Origin: an uncultured Collinsella sp.
GTDB lineage: Bacteria > Actinomycetota > Coriobacteriia > Coriobacteriales > Coriobacteriaceae
Assembly (NCBI GenBank): GCA_902489515.1
Contig: CABUAL010000128.1
Location: forward strand, 1 to 5,569
Length of the DNA: 5,569 bases
Reading direction: 5' to 3'
The position numbers and the translations under genes are program-made. The notes beneath the pieces were generated by a model. The model was not told the DNA's origin. It made no database searches and saw only the letters and a program-made list of their open reading frames with translations. Position 1 is the first letter of the stretch; every line of letters starts with the position of its first letter. Below, in pieces: positions 5,330 to 5,569 of the stretch.

Positions 5330-5569
5330 ACATAGCCCCCGTCCCGGCGAGCCGGGCGGCCTTCGGGGATACCCCCTATTTCGCTGTGCGCGCGGAGCCC
5401 TCCGCATGCGCCTCGACAGACTTGGGGAACCCCGCCGAAGGAATGGAGTGCGGGCCGACAGAACGGTATCCGCGGATATGAGACTGAGCCGAGGGCGTCG
5501 ACGACATGCCGGGGCGGACCGGGACGGGTTAACGGCAGGCGAGGAGCGCTACCGCTTCTTCAGCTTTGG
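5330..5569. other. Non-coding, hairpin-rich region downstream of the transposase (possible ncRNA / right end)
   Basis: No convincing gene is present. Several hairpins follow each other: CCCGG-CGAG-CCGGG (5343-5356), CC-TTCG-GG (5360-5367), GGGG-ATA-CCCC (5365-5375), GCGC+GCGGA / TCCGC+GCGC with an AT bulge (5388-5411), and GGGG-AA-CCCC (5424-5433). The perfect palindromes TATCCGCGGATA (5467-5478) and CGTCGACG (5496-5503) come next. In the IS1111 group of IS110 transposons the guide (seek/bridge) RNA is encoded between the transposase and the right end, so this is one candidate place for it. In the last 21 bases the minus strand reads PKLKKR then a TAG stop (5549-5551), which could be the end of a host gene beyond the element; too short to call. 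Confidence 0.45.

Larger units (their letters stand above)
4139..5548 (+). mobile_element. IS110-family insertion sequence (ends approximate)
   Basis: The element is identified by its transposase (RuvC-like DEDD domain plus C-terminal Tnp_20 serine domain). It is very GC-rich and uses AGG as a common arginine codon, unlike the neighbouring genes, which use CGC/CGT. This points to horizontal origin. It lies directly downstream of the TrmB gene and does not interrupt a recognisable reading frame. Ends are estimates: left between 4023 and 4190, right somewhere after 5329 and perhaps as far as about 5548. IS110 elements usually lack terminal inverted repeats and target duplications, so they cannot be read off directly. 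One weak inverted match, AGCGCAAATAGG (4054-4065) against CCTATTTCGCT (5375-5385, one base shorter), could instead mark the ends at about 4050 and 5390. Confidence 0.65.

Noticed and set aside
5549..5569. Minus-strand PKLKKR-stop at the right edge as the end of a host gene
   Set aside because: Only six codons are visible, too few to support a gene call, although it may help locate the right end of the IS.
5478..5569. Plus-strand ATG at 5478 open to the window end
   Set aside because: About 30 codons, no ribosome binding site, no recognisable motif, and inside a palindrome-rich non-coding stretch.

Overview
The window looks like chromosomal DNA of a high-GC, gut-type actinobacterium, most likely Coriobacteriia (Collinsella or a relative). 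That placement is an inference from GC-rich codon use, strong AGGAGG-type ribosome binding sites and the flavour of the proteins; no marker gene proves it.

Left part, minus strand (1-1935): a two-gene operon made of a membrane-anchored XRE-type regulator and a membrane-anchored DUF4097 (LiaG-like beta-helix) protein. Their coding regions overlap by ATGA and the operon ends in a GC hairpin terminator. Just past the terminator, on the same strand, the N-terminus of a further gene runs off the left edge; it resembles the helical N-terminal part of bacterial Elp3 radical SAM/GNAT proteins.

Middle, plus strand (2203-4022): divergent from the regulator are two separate SAM-dependent methyltransferase genes. 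The first has the sequence hallmarks of the Trm9/ALKBH8 tRNA wobble-uridine methyltransferase family. The second is a TrmB-family tRNA (guanine-N7) methyltransferase in which the signature DPWPK..H..RR loop is degenerate. With the Elp3-like fragment, the neighbourhood has a tRNA-modification theme. An Elp3 plus Trm9-like pair would be the two ends of a cm5U to mcm5U wobble pathway, which is well known in eukaryotes but not, to my knowledge, established in bacteria.

Right part (about 4140-5548): an IS110-family insertion sequence immediately downstream of the TrmB gene. Its transposase keeps the DEDD residues and the C-terminal serine domain, but it is broken by a frameshift. The frameshift sits exactly at a 29-bp perfect inverted copy of the element's own SKIPR-coding segment, and deleting those 29 bp restores the frame. 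Both flanks of the transposase gene are non-coding and rich in hairpins; either could contain the bridge (seek) RNA expected of this family. The exact element ends cannot be fixed from this window alone.
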